DNA of 64,000 bases from Flavobacterium amnicola (lineage in GTDB: Bacteria; Bacteroidota; Bacteroidia; Flavobacteriales; Flavobacteriaceae). A program made the translations under genes and the position numbers. This document shows, in pieces, positions 16,461 to 25,052 of this stretch; position 1 is the first letter of the stretch, and the number at the start of each line of letters is the position of its first letter. Under the pieces are notes generated by a model. That model was not told the DNA's origin, ran no database searches, and was given only the letters and a program-made list of their open reading frames with translations. The stretch covers positions 1,116,001-1,180,000 of the forward strand of contig NZ_SBKO01000001.1 of NCBI RefSeq assembly GCF_004122165.1. The letters run 5' to 3'.

Positions 16461-16946
16461 TTGGCAAAAATTAAACTTTCAAAAGGAATTATTTCAGTAA
16501 CAGCTTGTTTGTTGGTTGGGTTTTTATCCGGTTTTGCAACACAATCTTCTGTAAAAACATGGTTTCCCACTTTGGTTAAGCCATTTTTTAATCCGCCAGC
16601 CTGGGTGTTTGCCCCAGTTTGGACAGTGCTTTATGTACTAATGGGCGTGTCTTTTGCAATTATTTGGAGTAATGAGAAATCCAGTAGTGGTGAAAATAAA
16701 AGAAAGGCCATGTTTTTGTTCGGAATGCAATTGTTGCTCAATGCGTTATGGTCCATTTTGTTTTTTGGATTGTGCAATCCGTTTTTGGCCTTTATTGAAA
16801 TACTATTACTTTGGTTATTGATTTTCGAAACCATAAAAGCATTTGGAAAAATTGACTCATTAGCCTCGAAATTACTTTATCCTTATTTGGCCTGGGTAAG
16901 TTTTGCTACGGTGTTGAATGGAAGTATTTGGTATTTGAACCACTAA
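16461..16946 (+). CDS. tspO: TspO/MBR family membrane protein
   Basis: This 161-residue protein has five predicted transmembrane helices and the family core (VKPFFNPPAWVFAPVWTVLYVLMG, residues about 38-61, with the NPP and PVWT motifs). TspO proteins bind tetrapyrroles and related ligands and affect porphyrin or lipid metabolism. The start is a TTG at 16461: an in-frame stop lies just upstream (16446-16448) and the first internal ATG would remove the first helix. It is inserted, in opposite direction, in the mevalonate gene cluster, so a link to isoprenoid or tetrapyrrole balance is possible but inferred. Confidence 0.88.
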   Translation: MAKIKLSKGIISVTACLLVGFLSGFATQSSVKTWFPTLVKPFFNPPAWVFAPVWTVLYVLMGVSFAIIWSNEKSSSGENKRKAMFLFGMQLLLNALWSILFFGLCNPFLAFIEILLLWLLIFETIKAFGKIDSLASKLLYPYLAWVSFATVLNGSIWYLNH

Positions 16947-16962
16947 AAGTATACCGAAATTA

Positions 16963-17874
16963 CTATAAAATCATCTCAGTATAAGGAATCACAATAGAGT
17001 AGCCTCTTTCTTTAAAATAGGCTGTCGGATTTTCTTTGGCAATCACCAAAATAAAATCGCCACCCCAAGCCCCAAGACTTTTTATGGTGCCTTTAAAATC
17101 GGGGAACAAGGCTTCTTTTACGGTTTCCATCTCTAAGATGGCACTCAATTCTATTTCGTGTTGCTGCAGTGCGTTGGCAAACTCTTTTGGTTCCGCACTG
17201 GTAATGATTGTTTTTGTAATTGCGTTAATTACGGGTATAGCTCCTTGAATATTCGCTTGTTTGTTGTAATAATTGGCAATGGCGATTTTGCTACTTTGTT
17301 TCTTGTTGAGGTATACAAAATGAATTTTATCGGCAAAAGTAGGTTGGAAATCAACTGTAGAAATTACTGGTTCTCCGTTTTGCAACTCATACACAATAGG
17401 TGTGTTGTTTTGTGCGCAAGCCACATCATAACCACTGCCTCCAAAACTATTTCGAAGTAACGTAAAAGCATCGATTTGCTGCCATTGTGCGATGTTGTTG
17501 ATTAAAGTCGAAGAAGTGCCCAAGCCCCAAAATTTCGGAAAGGTCAATTCGGTTGTAATTTCATATCCATTAGACTGGGTAATGAAACTCGGATTTAACA
17601 AATACGTATGGTGTAAAATTTCAACAAGTGTCGTTTTTATTTTGTCTGCTACAAAATCTTCTTTTGCGAGAATAGAGTCAAACGAAATGATGCTTTCAAA
17701 CCAAACACTCCCGTCGCTATCATAGCTTTTCCAGGAAATGGCATTGTTTTTCCCTTCATTCACAACCAAATTCTGTCCAAACTTGGTAGGTAATGCCAAG
17801 GCTTTTGCGCCATCAAGCACCACATATTCACCTGTGATTAAGAGTTTTCCGTTGCTGTAAAAGGTTTGTTTCAT
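16963..17874 (-). CDS. GHMP kinase, candidate phosphomevalonate kinase
   Basis: From the start at MKQTFYSNGKLLITGEY (base 17874) the product has 303 residues. LLITGEYVVLDGA is the GHMP substrate/ATP strand and FWGLGTSSTLINNIAQW the phosphate-binding loop; a C-terminal SLGAWGGDFILV segment replaces the usual glycine-rich end. It is clearly distinct from the other kinase at 14296-15234. HMG-CoA reductase, mevalonate kinase and decarboxylase are all present here, so the missing phosphomevalonate kinase step is the most economical role, but the family does not prove it. An upstream extension to 17919 would translate a dispersed repeat and is rejected. Confidence 0.8.
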   Translation of the reverse strand: MKQTFYSNGKLLITGEYVVLDGAKALALPTKFGQNLVVNEGKNNAISWKSYDSDGSVWFESIISFDSILAKEDFVADKIKTTLVEILHHTYLLNPSFITQSNGYEITTELTFPKFWGLGTSSTLINNIAQWQQIDAFTLLRNSFGGSGYDVACAQNNTPIVYELQNGEPVISTVDFQPTFADKIHFVYLNKKQSSKIAIANYYNKQANIQGAIPVINAITKTIITSAEPKEFANALQQHEIELSAILEMETVKEALFPDFKGTIKSLGAWGGDFILVIAKENPTAYFKERGYSIVIPYTEMIL

Positions 17875-17878
17875 AGTC

Positions 17879-17922
17879 ATTGCGAGTAGCTTGCACTGAG
17901 CGAAGTCGAAGTGAAGCAATCT
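17879..17922. repeat. Dispersed repeat, 44-bp form with ATTGCGAG and CAATCT ends
   Basis: The element starts ATTGCGAG, ends GAAGCAATCT, and has a core (GCACTGAGCGAAGTCGAAG) that differs from the shorter copies at 49679-49700 and 51020-51041, which share its two ends. It fills the gap between the GHMP kinase and HMG-CoA reductase genes. Similar short elements are common between Flavobacterium genes, from memory. Confidence 0.7.
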
Positions 17923-17926
17923 AATG

Positions 17927-19243
17927 TTATTTTCTAATCTCGGCTAAATAGTCTACCACAGCACTGTGTGTCACCGTGTTTTTTTCAAAATATTTGACTA
18001 CTTTTTTGCGTTCGTCATCATTGGCTTGAAATTGATTCAAGATATTCATTAAGTGCATTTTCATGTGTCCTTGCTGAATACCTGTTGTAGTCAAACTTCT
18101 TAAAGCCGCAAAGTTTTGCGCCAAACCAGCCACAGCAACCACTTGCATTAATTCTTGCGCTGATGGTTTCCCTAACATTTCTAAAGCGATTTTAACCATC
18201 GGATGTAAACTAGTCAATCCACCTACGGTACCTAATGCTAATGGAATATCCATCCAAAAAGTAAAAATACCATTCTCAATTTTAGCGTGCGATAAACTGG
18301 AATACTGTCCGTTACGAGAAGCATAGGCATGAATTCCTGCTTCTACCGCTCGGAAATCGTTACCAGTAGCCAAAACTACAGCGTCAATCCCGTTCATGAT
18401 TCCTTTGTTGTGGGTAACAGCTCTGTACGGTTCAATTTCAGCAATGCGAACAGCTTGAACGAATTTTTCGGCAAATTCTTCTGGGTTGTCGATGTGTTTT
18501 TCCGCTAAATCTGAAACTTTACAAGATACTTCGGCACGAACCACACAATTGGGAACATAATTCGACAAGATGCTCATGACCACCGTGATATTTTTTTCTT
18601 CGGAAGTAAAGCTATCAAAATGTTGCGCTTCTTCTTTTAGTGTTTTCGCAAATTGCTCCAAACAAGAATTGATAAAATTAGCGCCCATCGAATCTTTAGT
18701 TTCAAAAGTCGCATGCAACTGATAGTAATTGTCTAATTCAGCCGTTTTGTCTTTCAACACAATATCTAAAATACCACCGCCACGTTTTTGCATGTTTTTT
18801 GTAATGCTTTCGGTTTCGGTGAAGAATTTTGGTTGGATGGTAGCAAAAAAGGTGGTTAGTTTTTGTTTGTCTCCTTTGTAAATAAAATGGACTTGTCCAA
18901 TTTTTTCGGTATTGAGTACAGTCGCTTTGAATCCGCCACGACTATCCCAAAATTTGGCCGATTTACTCGCGGCCGCAACTACTGAACTTTCTTCTACAAC
19001 AAAAGGAATGGTGTAACTTTTATCGTTAATAGTGAAATTTGGTGCCACACCCAATGGTAAATAAAAATTGGTGATGGTGTTTTCGATAAATTCATCGTGC
19101 AGTTTTTGCAATTCTGTATCCGAATTCCAATATTTTTTTATGATTTGAGTTGCTTCTGTTGCATTTGAAAAATGGTTGGAAGCAATCCAATTTATTTTTT
19201 CTTCTTTTGTCAGTTTAGAAAATCCACTAATGGCTTTAGTCAT
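17927..19243 (-). CDS. mvaA: Hydroxymethylglutaryl-CoA reductase, class II-like
   Basis: This 438-residue enzyme (start at MTKAISGFSKL, base 19243) interconverts HMG-CoA and mevalonate. Landmarks are the DSMGANFINSC segment near residue 184, NKGIMNGIDAVVLATGND (catalytic Lys and Asp) near 276-293, LGTVGGLT near 335-342 and GHMKMHL with the C-terminal catalytic His near 394. The length and the lack of a membrane domain match class II bacterial enzymes. It heads a minus-strand group with the GHMP kinase gene; a promoter fits at 19265-19297. Confidence 0.93.
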   Translation of the reverse strand: MTKAISGFSKLTKEEKINWIASNHFSNATEATQIIKKYWNSDTELQKLHDEFIENTITNFYLPLGVAPNFTINDKSYTIPFVVEESSVVAAASKSAKFWDSRGGFKATVLNTEKIGQVHFIYKGDKQKLTTFFATIQPKFFTETESITKNMQKRGGGILDIVLKDKTAELDNYYQLHATFETKDSMGANFINSCLEQFAKTLKEEAQHFDSFTSEEKNITVVMSILSNYVPNCVVRAEVSCKVSDLAEKHIDNPEEFAEKFVQAVRIAEIEPYRAVTHNKGIMNGIDAVVLATGNDFRAVEAGIHAYASRNGQYSSLSHAKIENGIFTFWMDIPLALGTVGGLTSLHPMVKIALEMLGKPSAQELMQVVAVAGLAQNFAALRSLTTTGIQQGHMKMHLMNILNQFQANDDERKKVVKYFEKNTVTHSAVVDYLAEIRK

Positions 19244-19264
19244 TTTGCATAAAATTTTGATTTG

Positions 19265-19297
19265 CAAAGATAAAATAAGTGATACAATTGTGGTCAA
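19265..19297 (-). promoter_or_regulatory. Promoter of the HMG-CoA reductase gene
   Basis: On the minus strand TTG (19297-19295), a 22-nt spacer and TATCTTTG (19272-19265) match the Bacteroidota consensus. The box ends 21 bases before the ATG at 19243. Confidence 0.6.
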
Positions 19298-19387
19298 TAT
19301 TCCTGTTGGAAAATGCTTTTAACATTTCATTTAGGTTTCATTTGGATTTTTTTTACTAAAATTGGGCTCTTTTAAGAATTGAAACCA

Positions 19388-21559
19388 ATGAAAAATAGAA
19401 TTTTATCTTTAGTTTGCCTTGTTGTCGTTTCCTTTTCAACTTTTGGGCAACAAAAATTAACCCTTGAGGAAATTTGGACTGGCGCATTTAGAGCCAAAGG
19501 AATGGATGCTTTAAGCGCCATGAAAAACACCAATCAATACACCGTTTTAAATTTTGATCGAAAAAACAATTCGGCAAAAATCGATTTGTATGATTATGCA
19601 ACCCTAAACAAAGTGTCTACGCTGGTAGATTCTAAAGATTCTAAAATGCTGGAAGGCATCGATAGCTATACGTTTAGCAGCGATGAAAAGAAAATATTGA
19701 TAGCCAATAATAGCGATCAAATATTCAGACATTCCTTTGTAGCGAACTATTTTATTTACGACATCGCTGCACAGAAACTAACGAAATTAGCTGATTATAA
19801 AGTGCAGGAACCAACTTTTTCACCCGATGGGACTAAAATTAGTTATGCCTTCGAAAATAATTTATATGTATATGATATTGCGACAAAAAATCATACTCGA
19901 ATTACAAAAGATGGTAAAAAGAATTCCATTATAAACGGGATTACCGACTGGGTGTATGAAGAAGAATTCGCTTTTGTGAAAGCCTTCGATTGGAATGCGG
20001 GTTCCGATAAAATTGCCTTTATTCGTTTTGACGAAACCGATGTTCCTGAATTTTCAATGGATATGTACAACCAAGGATTGTATCCAACGCAAACTGTTTT
20101 TAAATATCCAAAAGCAGGAGAAAAAAATGCAGTCGTTTCGTTACATATTTATGATGTAAAATCGGGGAACACACAAAAAATCAATTTAGACAAGTACAGC
20201 GATTTTTATATCGCGAGAATGAAATGGACCAACGATGCTAATACTTTATGTGCTCAAGTTTTAAACCGTCATCAAGATAATTTAGACTTGTTATTCGTAG
20301 ATGGTACTACTGGTGCAACCAAAGTGGTTTTGAATGAAAAAGACAAAGCCTATATAGATGTGACGGATAATTTAACCTTCTTAAAAGACAATAGTTTTAT
20401 TTGGACTTCTGAAAAAGATGGTTTTAATCATATTTACCACTACGACAAATCAGGAAAACTAAAAAATCAAATTACAAAAGGACCTTGGGAAGTGACTTCT
20501 TATTATGGTTTTGATGAGAAAAACGGAATGATTTATTACCAATCGGTAGAAAATGGATCTATTAACCGTGATGTATATGCAATCAAATTGAACGGAAGCG
20601 GTAAAAAACGTTTAACAACCCAAACGGGGACGAATAATGCTACTTTTAGTCCAAACTTTCAATATTTTATCAATTCGTTTTCAAGTGCTAAAAACGCAAC
20701 AAAATATACCTTAAACGATTCGAAAACAGGAAATGCAATCAAAACGATTGTGTCGAATGAGGACTTAGAAGCTAAATTAGCGGCATACAATCTTCCAACA
20801 AAAGAGTTTTTTGAACTTACCACTGAAAAAGGTCACAAATTAAACGCTTGGATACTAAAACCAAAAGATTTTGATGCTTCAAAAAAATACCCAGTATTTA
20901 TGTATCAATACTCAGGTCCAGGGTCACAACAAGTGGACAATACTTGGAATACAACTGACGATTATTGGTTTTCCATGTTAACTCAACAAGGTTATATTGT
21001 AGCCTGTGTTGATGGTAGAGGAACAGGTTTGAAAGGAGCCGAATTTAAAAAATGCACTCAAAAAGAATTAGGTAAGCTTGAAGTAATTGACCAAATTGAT
21101 GCGGCTAAAGTAATTGGAAACTATTCGTATGTAGATAAATCTAGAATTGGTATATTTGGCTGGTCGTATGGTGGATTTATGGCGTCTAATTGTATTTTTC
21201 AAGGAGCGGATGTGTTTAAAACAGCAATCGCTGTAGCGCCAGTAACCTCTTGGAGAAATTATGATAGTATTTATACCGAACGTTACATGCAAACACCACA
21301 GGAAAATGCAAGTGGTTATGATGAGAATTCGCCAATTACCCATGTGAGTAAATTGAAAGGTAATTTTCTTTTAATCCACGGGACTGCCGATGATAACGTA
21401 CATGTGCAAAACACTATGAAAATGATAGAAGCTTTAGTGCAAGCCAACAAGCAATTTGATTGGGCAATTTATCCAGACAAAAATCACGGAATTTATGGTG
21501 GAAAAACACGTTTGCAATTGTACACCAAAATGACGAATTTCATCAAAGAAAAATTATAA
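19388..21559 (+). CDS. S9 family prolyl oligopeptidase, dipeptidyl peptidase IV-like
   Basis: This 723-residue exported peptidase has a signal peptide (MKNRILSLVCLVVVSF, cleavage near TFGQ), an eight-bladed beta-propeller region (about 50-470, with a DPP-IV type DWVYEEEF motif that contributes the substrate-amino-end Glu pair) and a C-terminal alpha/beta hydrolase domain. The catalytic triad is visible: Ser593 in GWSYGGF, Asp668 in GTADDNVH and His700 in KNHGIYG. DPP-IV enzymes release X-Pro dipeptides from the N-terminus in the periplasm or at the surface. Start chosen at ATG 19388. Three POT peptide transporter genes follow on the same strand. Confidence 0.93.
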   Translation: MKNRILSLVCLVVVSFSTFGQQKLTLEEIWTGAFRAKGMDALSAMKNTNQYTVLNFDRKNNSAKIDLYDYATLNKVSTLVDSKDSKMLEGIDSYTFSSDEKKILIANNSDQIFRHSFVANYFIYDIAAQKLTKLADYKVQEPTFSPDGTKISYAFENNLYVYDIATKNHTRITKDGKKNSIINGITDWVYEEEFAFVKAFDWNAGSDKIAFIRFDETDVPEFSMDMYNQGLYPTQTVFKYPKAGEKNAVVSLHIYDVKSGNTQKINLDKYSDFYIARMKWTNDANTLCAQVLNRHQDNLDLLFVDGTTGATKVVLNEKDKAYIDVTDNLTFLKDNSFIWTSEKDGFNHIYHYDKSGKLKNQITKGPWEVTSYYGFDEKNGMIYYQSVENGSINRDVYAIKLNGSGKKRLTTQTGTNNATFSPNFQYFINSFSSAKNATKYTLNDSKTGNAIKTIVSNEDLEAKLAAYNLPTKEFFELTTEKGHKLNAWILKPKDFDASKKYPVFMYQYSGPGSQQVDNTWNTTDDYWFSMLTQQGYIVACVDGRGTGLKGAEFKKCTQKELGKLEVIDQIDAAKVIGNYSYVDKSRIGIFGWSYGGFMASNCIFQGADVFKTAIAVAPVTSWRNYDSIYTERYMQTPQENASGYDENSPITHVSKLKGNFLLIHGTADDNVHVQNTMKMIEALVQANKQFDWAIYPDKNHGIYGGKTRLQLYTKMTNFIKEKL

Positions 21560-21591
21560 TTAACCAACAATAGAAACCAAAACAAATAAAA

Positions 21592-23304
21592 ATGAGTGAA
21601 ACAGTAAAAACTGGACATCCAAAGGGACTTTGGGTATTATTCGGAACTGAAATGTGGGAACGTTTCAACTTCTACGGAATGAGAGCGTTATTAACGCTTT
21701 TCATGGTAAATTCTCTTTTAATAAAAGAAGCGGATGCCGCAATTATCTATGGTGGATTTTTAGCATTATGTTATTTAACACCATTGTTAGGAGGATTTAT
21801 TTCTGATAAATATTTAGGAAACAGAAATTGTATTCTTGTTGGAGGAACCTTAATGGCTATCGGACAGTTTTTATTATTTTTAAGTGCTTCAACATTCTCT
21901 ACGAACTTAGGTGGCGCTAAAACCATCATGTGGATTGCCTTATTTATTATCATTTTTGGAAATGGTTTCTTCAAACCGAATATTTCTTCCATGGTGGGAA
22001 GTTTGTATCCAAAACAAGAGAAATCGAAATTAGACTCAGCGTTCACCATTTTCTATATGGGAATTAATATGGGTGCCTTTTTAGGTCAGTTTATTTGCCC
22101 TTATTTAGGAGATGTAAAAGATGATGCAGGAGTTAGAGATATTTTTGCTTTCAAATGGGGATTCTTAGCGGCTTCAATCGCGATGATCATTGGAACTATC
22201 ACCTTTTTTATTCTTAAAAATAAATATGTTGTAAATCCGGAAGGTCGACCAATCGGTGGTTTGCCAAAACACAATACAAGTGACGATTTTGAAGAAGGTG
22301 AAACGCAAACGGCAAAATTCACTGGAAAATCAATCGGAATTGCTATCGGATTATTCGTAGCCTTATTTTTTGTATTCCGATATGTATTGGTAGGTGAGTT
22401 TGGTTTCACTTCTGTGGAAATGGGACAATTAATCAAAGGAATTATTTATCCGTTTATCTATTCTGCTGGTATTTCTTTGGCGTTCTTAATTATGAGCTCT
22501 GCCGAAAATAAAGTAGAAAGACAAAGAATTTGGGTAATCTATATCGTTTCGTTCTTTATTATTTTCTTTTGGGCTGCTTTTGAACAAGCGGGATCCTCAT
22601 TAACATTCATCGCCGATAACCAAACCGACAGACATATTTTCGGATGGGATATGCCGCCTTCAATGGTTCAAATTTTCAACGGATTATTCGTAGTAGCCTT
22701 AGCATTACCTTTCAGTTTGCTTTGGGATAAATTAAGAGCTAAAGGTCAAGAACCGGTTTCGCCTTTAAAACAAGCTATTGGTTTGGCATTAATTGCCTTA
22801 AGTTATTTCATCATCGCGCATAATGTAAAAGACTTAGGAAATTCAGGGTTGTTAGCGATCAAATGGTTGATGTTATTGTACTTAATTCAAACGATGGGAG
22901 AACTTTGTTTGTCTCCAATCGGATTGTCTTTGGTTGGTAAATTAGCACCGAAACGTTTCGCTTCATTACTATACGGAGTTTTCTTTATTTCTAATGCGGC
23001 GGGTTATGCTTTAGCAGGTTCGTTAGGAGCTATTATTCCGGCAACGGGAGATAAATTCCAAAAAGCAGAAAAACTAGGAATTAACCTTCAAGAAGTATTG
23101 GATAAAAAAGTGACATTAACTCCCGAGCAAGTAGCTTTATTCGAAAAAGAGCAATTGCCAATGGCGAATACTACTTTTGCTGGATTTGAAATTCACAATT
23201 TATACGAGTTCTTCATGGTGTTCGTAATTCTTTGTGGAGTAGCAGCTATTATCCTTGCTTTATTGTCTCCACGTTTAAAGAAAATGATGAACGGAGTGCA
23301 GTAA
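21592..23304 (+). CDS. POT family proton-coupled peptide transporter (1 of 3)
   Basis: This 570-residue inner-membrane protein has 12 or more transmembrane helices and the POT signatures EMWERFNFYGMRALL (proton-coupling ExxERF motif, about residues 17-31), GGFISDKYLGNRN and GNGFFKPNISSMVGSLY. POT carriers import di- and tripeptides with protons. It follows the dipeptidyl peptidase gene after 32 bases, so the peptidase and this carrier are probably co-transcribed as a release-and-uptake pair. It ends at a strong terminator. Confidence 0.93.
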   Translation: MSETVKTGHPKGLWVLFGTEMWERFNFYGMRALLTLFMVNSLLIKEADAAIIYGGFLALCYLTPLLGGFISDKYLGNRNCILVGGTLMAIGQFLLFLSASTFSTNLGGAKTIMWIALFIIIFGNGFFKPNISSMVGSLYPKQEKSKLDSAFTIFYMGINMGAFLGQFICPYLGDVKDDAGVRDIFAFKWGFLAASIAMIIGTITFFILKNKYVVNPEGRPIGGLPKHNTSDDFEEGETQTAKFTGKSIGIAIGLFVALFFVFRYVLVGEFGFTSVEMGQLIKGIIYPFIYSAGISLAFLIMSSAENKVERQRIWVIYIVSFFIIFFWAAFEQAGSSLTFIADNQTDRHIFGWDMPPSMVQIFNGLFVVALALPFSLLWDKLRAKGQEPVSPLKQAIGLALIALSYFIIAHNVKDLGNSGLLAIKWLMLLYLIQTMGELCLSPIGLSLVGKLAPKRFASLLYGVFFISNAAGYALAGSLGAIIPATGDKFQKAEKLGINLQEVLDKKVTLTPEQVALFEKEQLPMANTTFAGFEIHNLYEFFMVFVILCGVAAIILALLSPRLKKMMNGVQ

Positions 23305-23333
23305 AACTATTAAAAAATATTTTTATATCTTTC

Positions 23334-23365
23334 AAGCTCGAAACTACGGTTTCGGGCTTTTTTAT
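23334..23365 (+). terminator. Intrinsic terminator after the first POT gene
   Basis: An 11-bp stem (AAGCTCGAAAC, 23334-23344, with GTTTCGGGCTT, 23349-23359, one G-T pair) closes the loop TACG and is followed by a T run. Confidence 0.88.
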
Positions 23366-23392
23366 TTTTAGACCAAATTAACCTAATAAATT

Positions 23393-25051
23393 ATGTGGAA
23401 ATCACATCCAAAGGCCTTGCCTTATTTGTTTTTATCTGAAATGTGGGAACGTTTCGGTTATTATTTAATGATTGGAATTTTTACCCTATACCTTAAAGAT
23501 GTAGAAGCCGGTTTTGCCATGACCGAAGCAGAGGCTTCAGATTTGTATGGAACATTTATTGCCTTAGTATTCCTAACTCCTTTTATCGGGGGTTTAGTAG
23601 CAGATAGATATCTTGGATATCGAAATTCCATAATTTCTGGTGGAATCATGATGGGAATAGGTTATTTGATGATGGGAATTCATAATCTTCCCATGTTATA
23701 TGTCGCCATGACTTTAGTTATTGTTGGTAATGGTTTCTTTAAGCCAAATATTTCTACTTTGTTAGGTAATTTTTACAACGACGAACAATATAAAGCTAAA
23801 AAAGATGAAGGGTACAATATTTTCTATATGGGAATAAATGTTGGAGCTTTTATTTGTAACTTTTTTGGAGCTGTTTTCGAAAACTTATTTGGCTGGGCCG
23901 CTGCTTTTTCTGTCGCTGGTGTTGGTATGTTTATTGGAGTAATTGTCTTTATGTTGGGAACCAAATATTATGGTGATAAAACAGAGAAAAAAGGAACACA
24001 AGAAGGAGATATGCCTTTTTGGAAAATTGTTATGTTTATTCTAGTACCATCAGTAGTATTCGGAATTATTGGTTGGCTCATAAAAGGTGTAGCATCCGAT
24101 ACAAATTTAGATAGTGCCATTTTTGGTTCTGATAGTACCGATGCCTTTATTTTTGCTTGTATACCAGTAGTATTATTTTACTCAAGTTTATATTTTAAAG
24201 CCAAAGAAGACGATAAAAGACCTATTGGTGCTTTGTTGGCTATTTTTGCCGTGGTAATTTTATTTTGGGCTGTTTTTAAACTTAACGGATCTGCTTTAAA
24301 CAACTGGGGAGATAAATACACGAATCGTGAAGTGACAGGAATAGCAAAGAAGGTTACAGATAATATTTTTCTTACGAAAGAATTAGAATACAAAAAAGAT
24401 TCTGTTGCCTTATACGATAACGCATTTCGAATTCAAAAGAAAAACGGAGAAGTAATCAAAGAAGTGAATTATCCTTTGTACTTCAGAAACGTAGCCAAAG
24501 AAAAATTACCAAGCGAAGGGGCTAAAGTTTCCGTTTGGGCATCCAACCTAAGTCAATCAATTAATCCGTTTTGGGTAATTGCATTAACGCCTCTAATAGT
24601 AGCATTTTTCACCTTCTTGAGAAGTCGCCAAAAAGAACCTTCCACTCCAACAAAAATTGCTTTCGGATTATTAATTTCTGCTTTGTCAGTATTAGTAATG
24701 GTTTTAGCAGTTAAGGCTGGACAAAATGGTTCCGAAAAAGTATCTGTACTTTGGTTATTTGCTAATTATGGCGTAATTACTATCGGTGAATTACTATTAT
24801 CACCCATGGGATTATCTGTAGTTTCCAAATTAAGCCCAAGAAATATAACTTCTTTGATGATGGGAGGATGGTTTTTGGCAACTTCAATCGGAAATAAATT
24901 ATCGGGAGTTTTGGCCAGTATGTGGGATACCTACGATGATAAAACCGATTTCTTTTGGGTAAACTTTGGATTGCTAATGTTTGCAACCTTGTTGATGTTT
25001 GCCTTGTTGAAACAGTTGAATAAAGTAATGAAAGAAAAAGGAATTAATTAA
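23393..25051 (+). CDS. POT family proton-coupled peptide transporter (2 of 3)
   Basis: This 552-residue carrier has EMWERFGYYLMIGIFTLYL near its N-terminus, GGLVADRYLGYRN, and GNGFFKPNISTLLGNFY. It differs from its neighbours by a hydrophilic insertion of about 80 residues (roughly 300-385) between two helices, rich in Lys and Asn, which could be an external loop. The gene after it starts one base beyond its stop codon, so the two are translationally close. Substrate range is unknown; the three carriers may differ in peptide preference. Confidence 0.92.
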   Translation: MWKSHPKALPYLFLSEMWERFGYYLMIGIFTLYLKDVEAGFAMTEAEASDLYGTFIALVFLTPFIGGLVADRYLGYRNSIISGGIMMGIGYLMMGIHNLPMLYVAMTLVIVGNGFFKPNISTLLGNFYNDEQYKAKKDEGYNIFYMGINVGAFICNFFGAVFENLFGWAAAFSVAGVGMFIGVIVFMLGTKYYGDKTEKKGTQEGDMPFWKIVMFILVPSVVFGIIGWLIKGVASDTNLDSAIFGSDSTDAFIFACIPVVLFYSSLYFKAKEDDKRPIGALLAIFAVVILFWAVFKLNGSALNNWGDKYTNREVTGIAKKVTDNIFLTKELEYKKDSVALYDNAFRIQKKNGEVIKEVNYPLYFRNVAKEKLPSEGAKVSVWASNLSQSINPFWVIALTPLIVAFFTFLRSRQKEPSTPTKIAFGLLISALSVLVMVLAVKAGQNGSEKVSVLWLFANYGVITIGELLLSPMGLSVVSKLSPRNITSLMMGGWFLATSIGNKLSGVLASMWDTYDDKTDFFWVNFGLLMFATLLMFALLKQLNKVMKEKGIN

Positions 25052-25052
25052 T

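Noticed and set aside
17875-17919. Longer GHMP kinase start at 17919
   Set aside because: The extra residues (MLHFDFAQCKLLA) are only the translation of a dispersed repeat, and family members start at MKQTFYSNGK.
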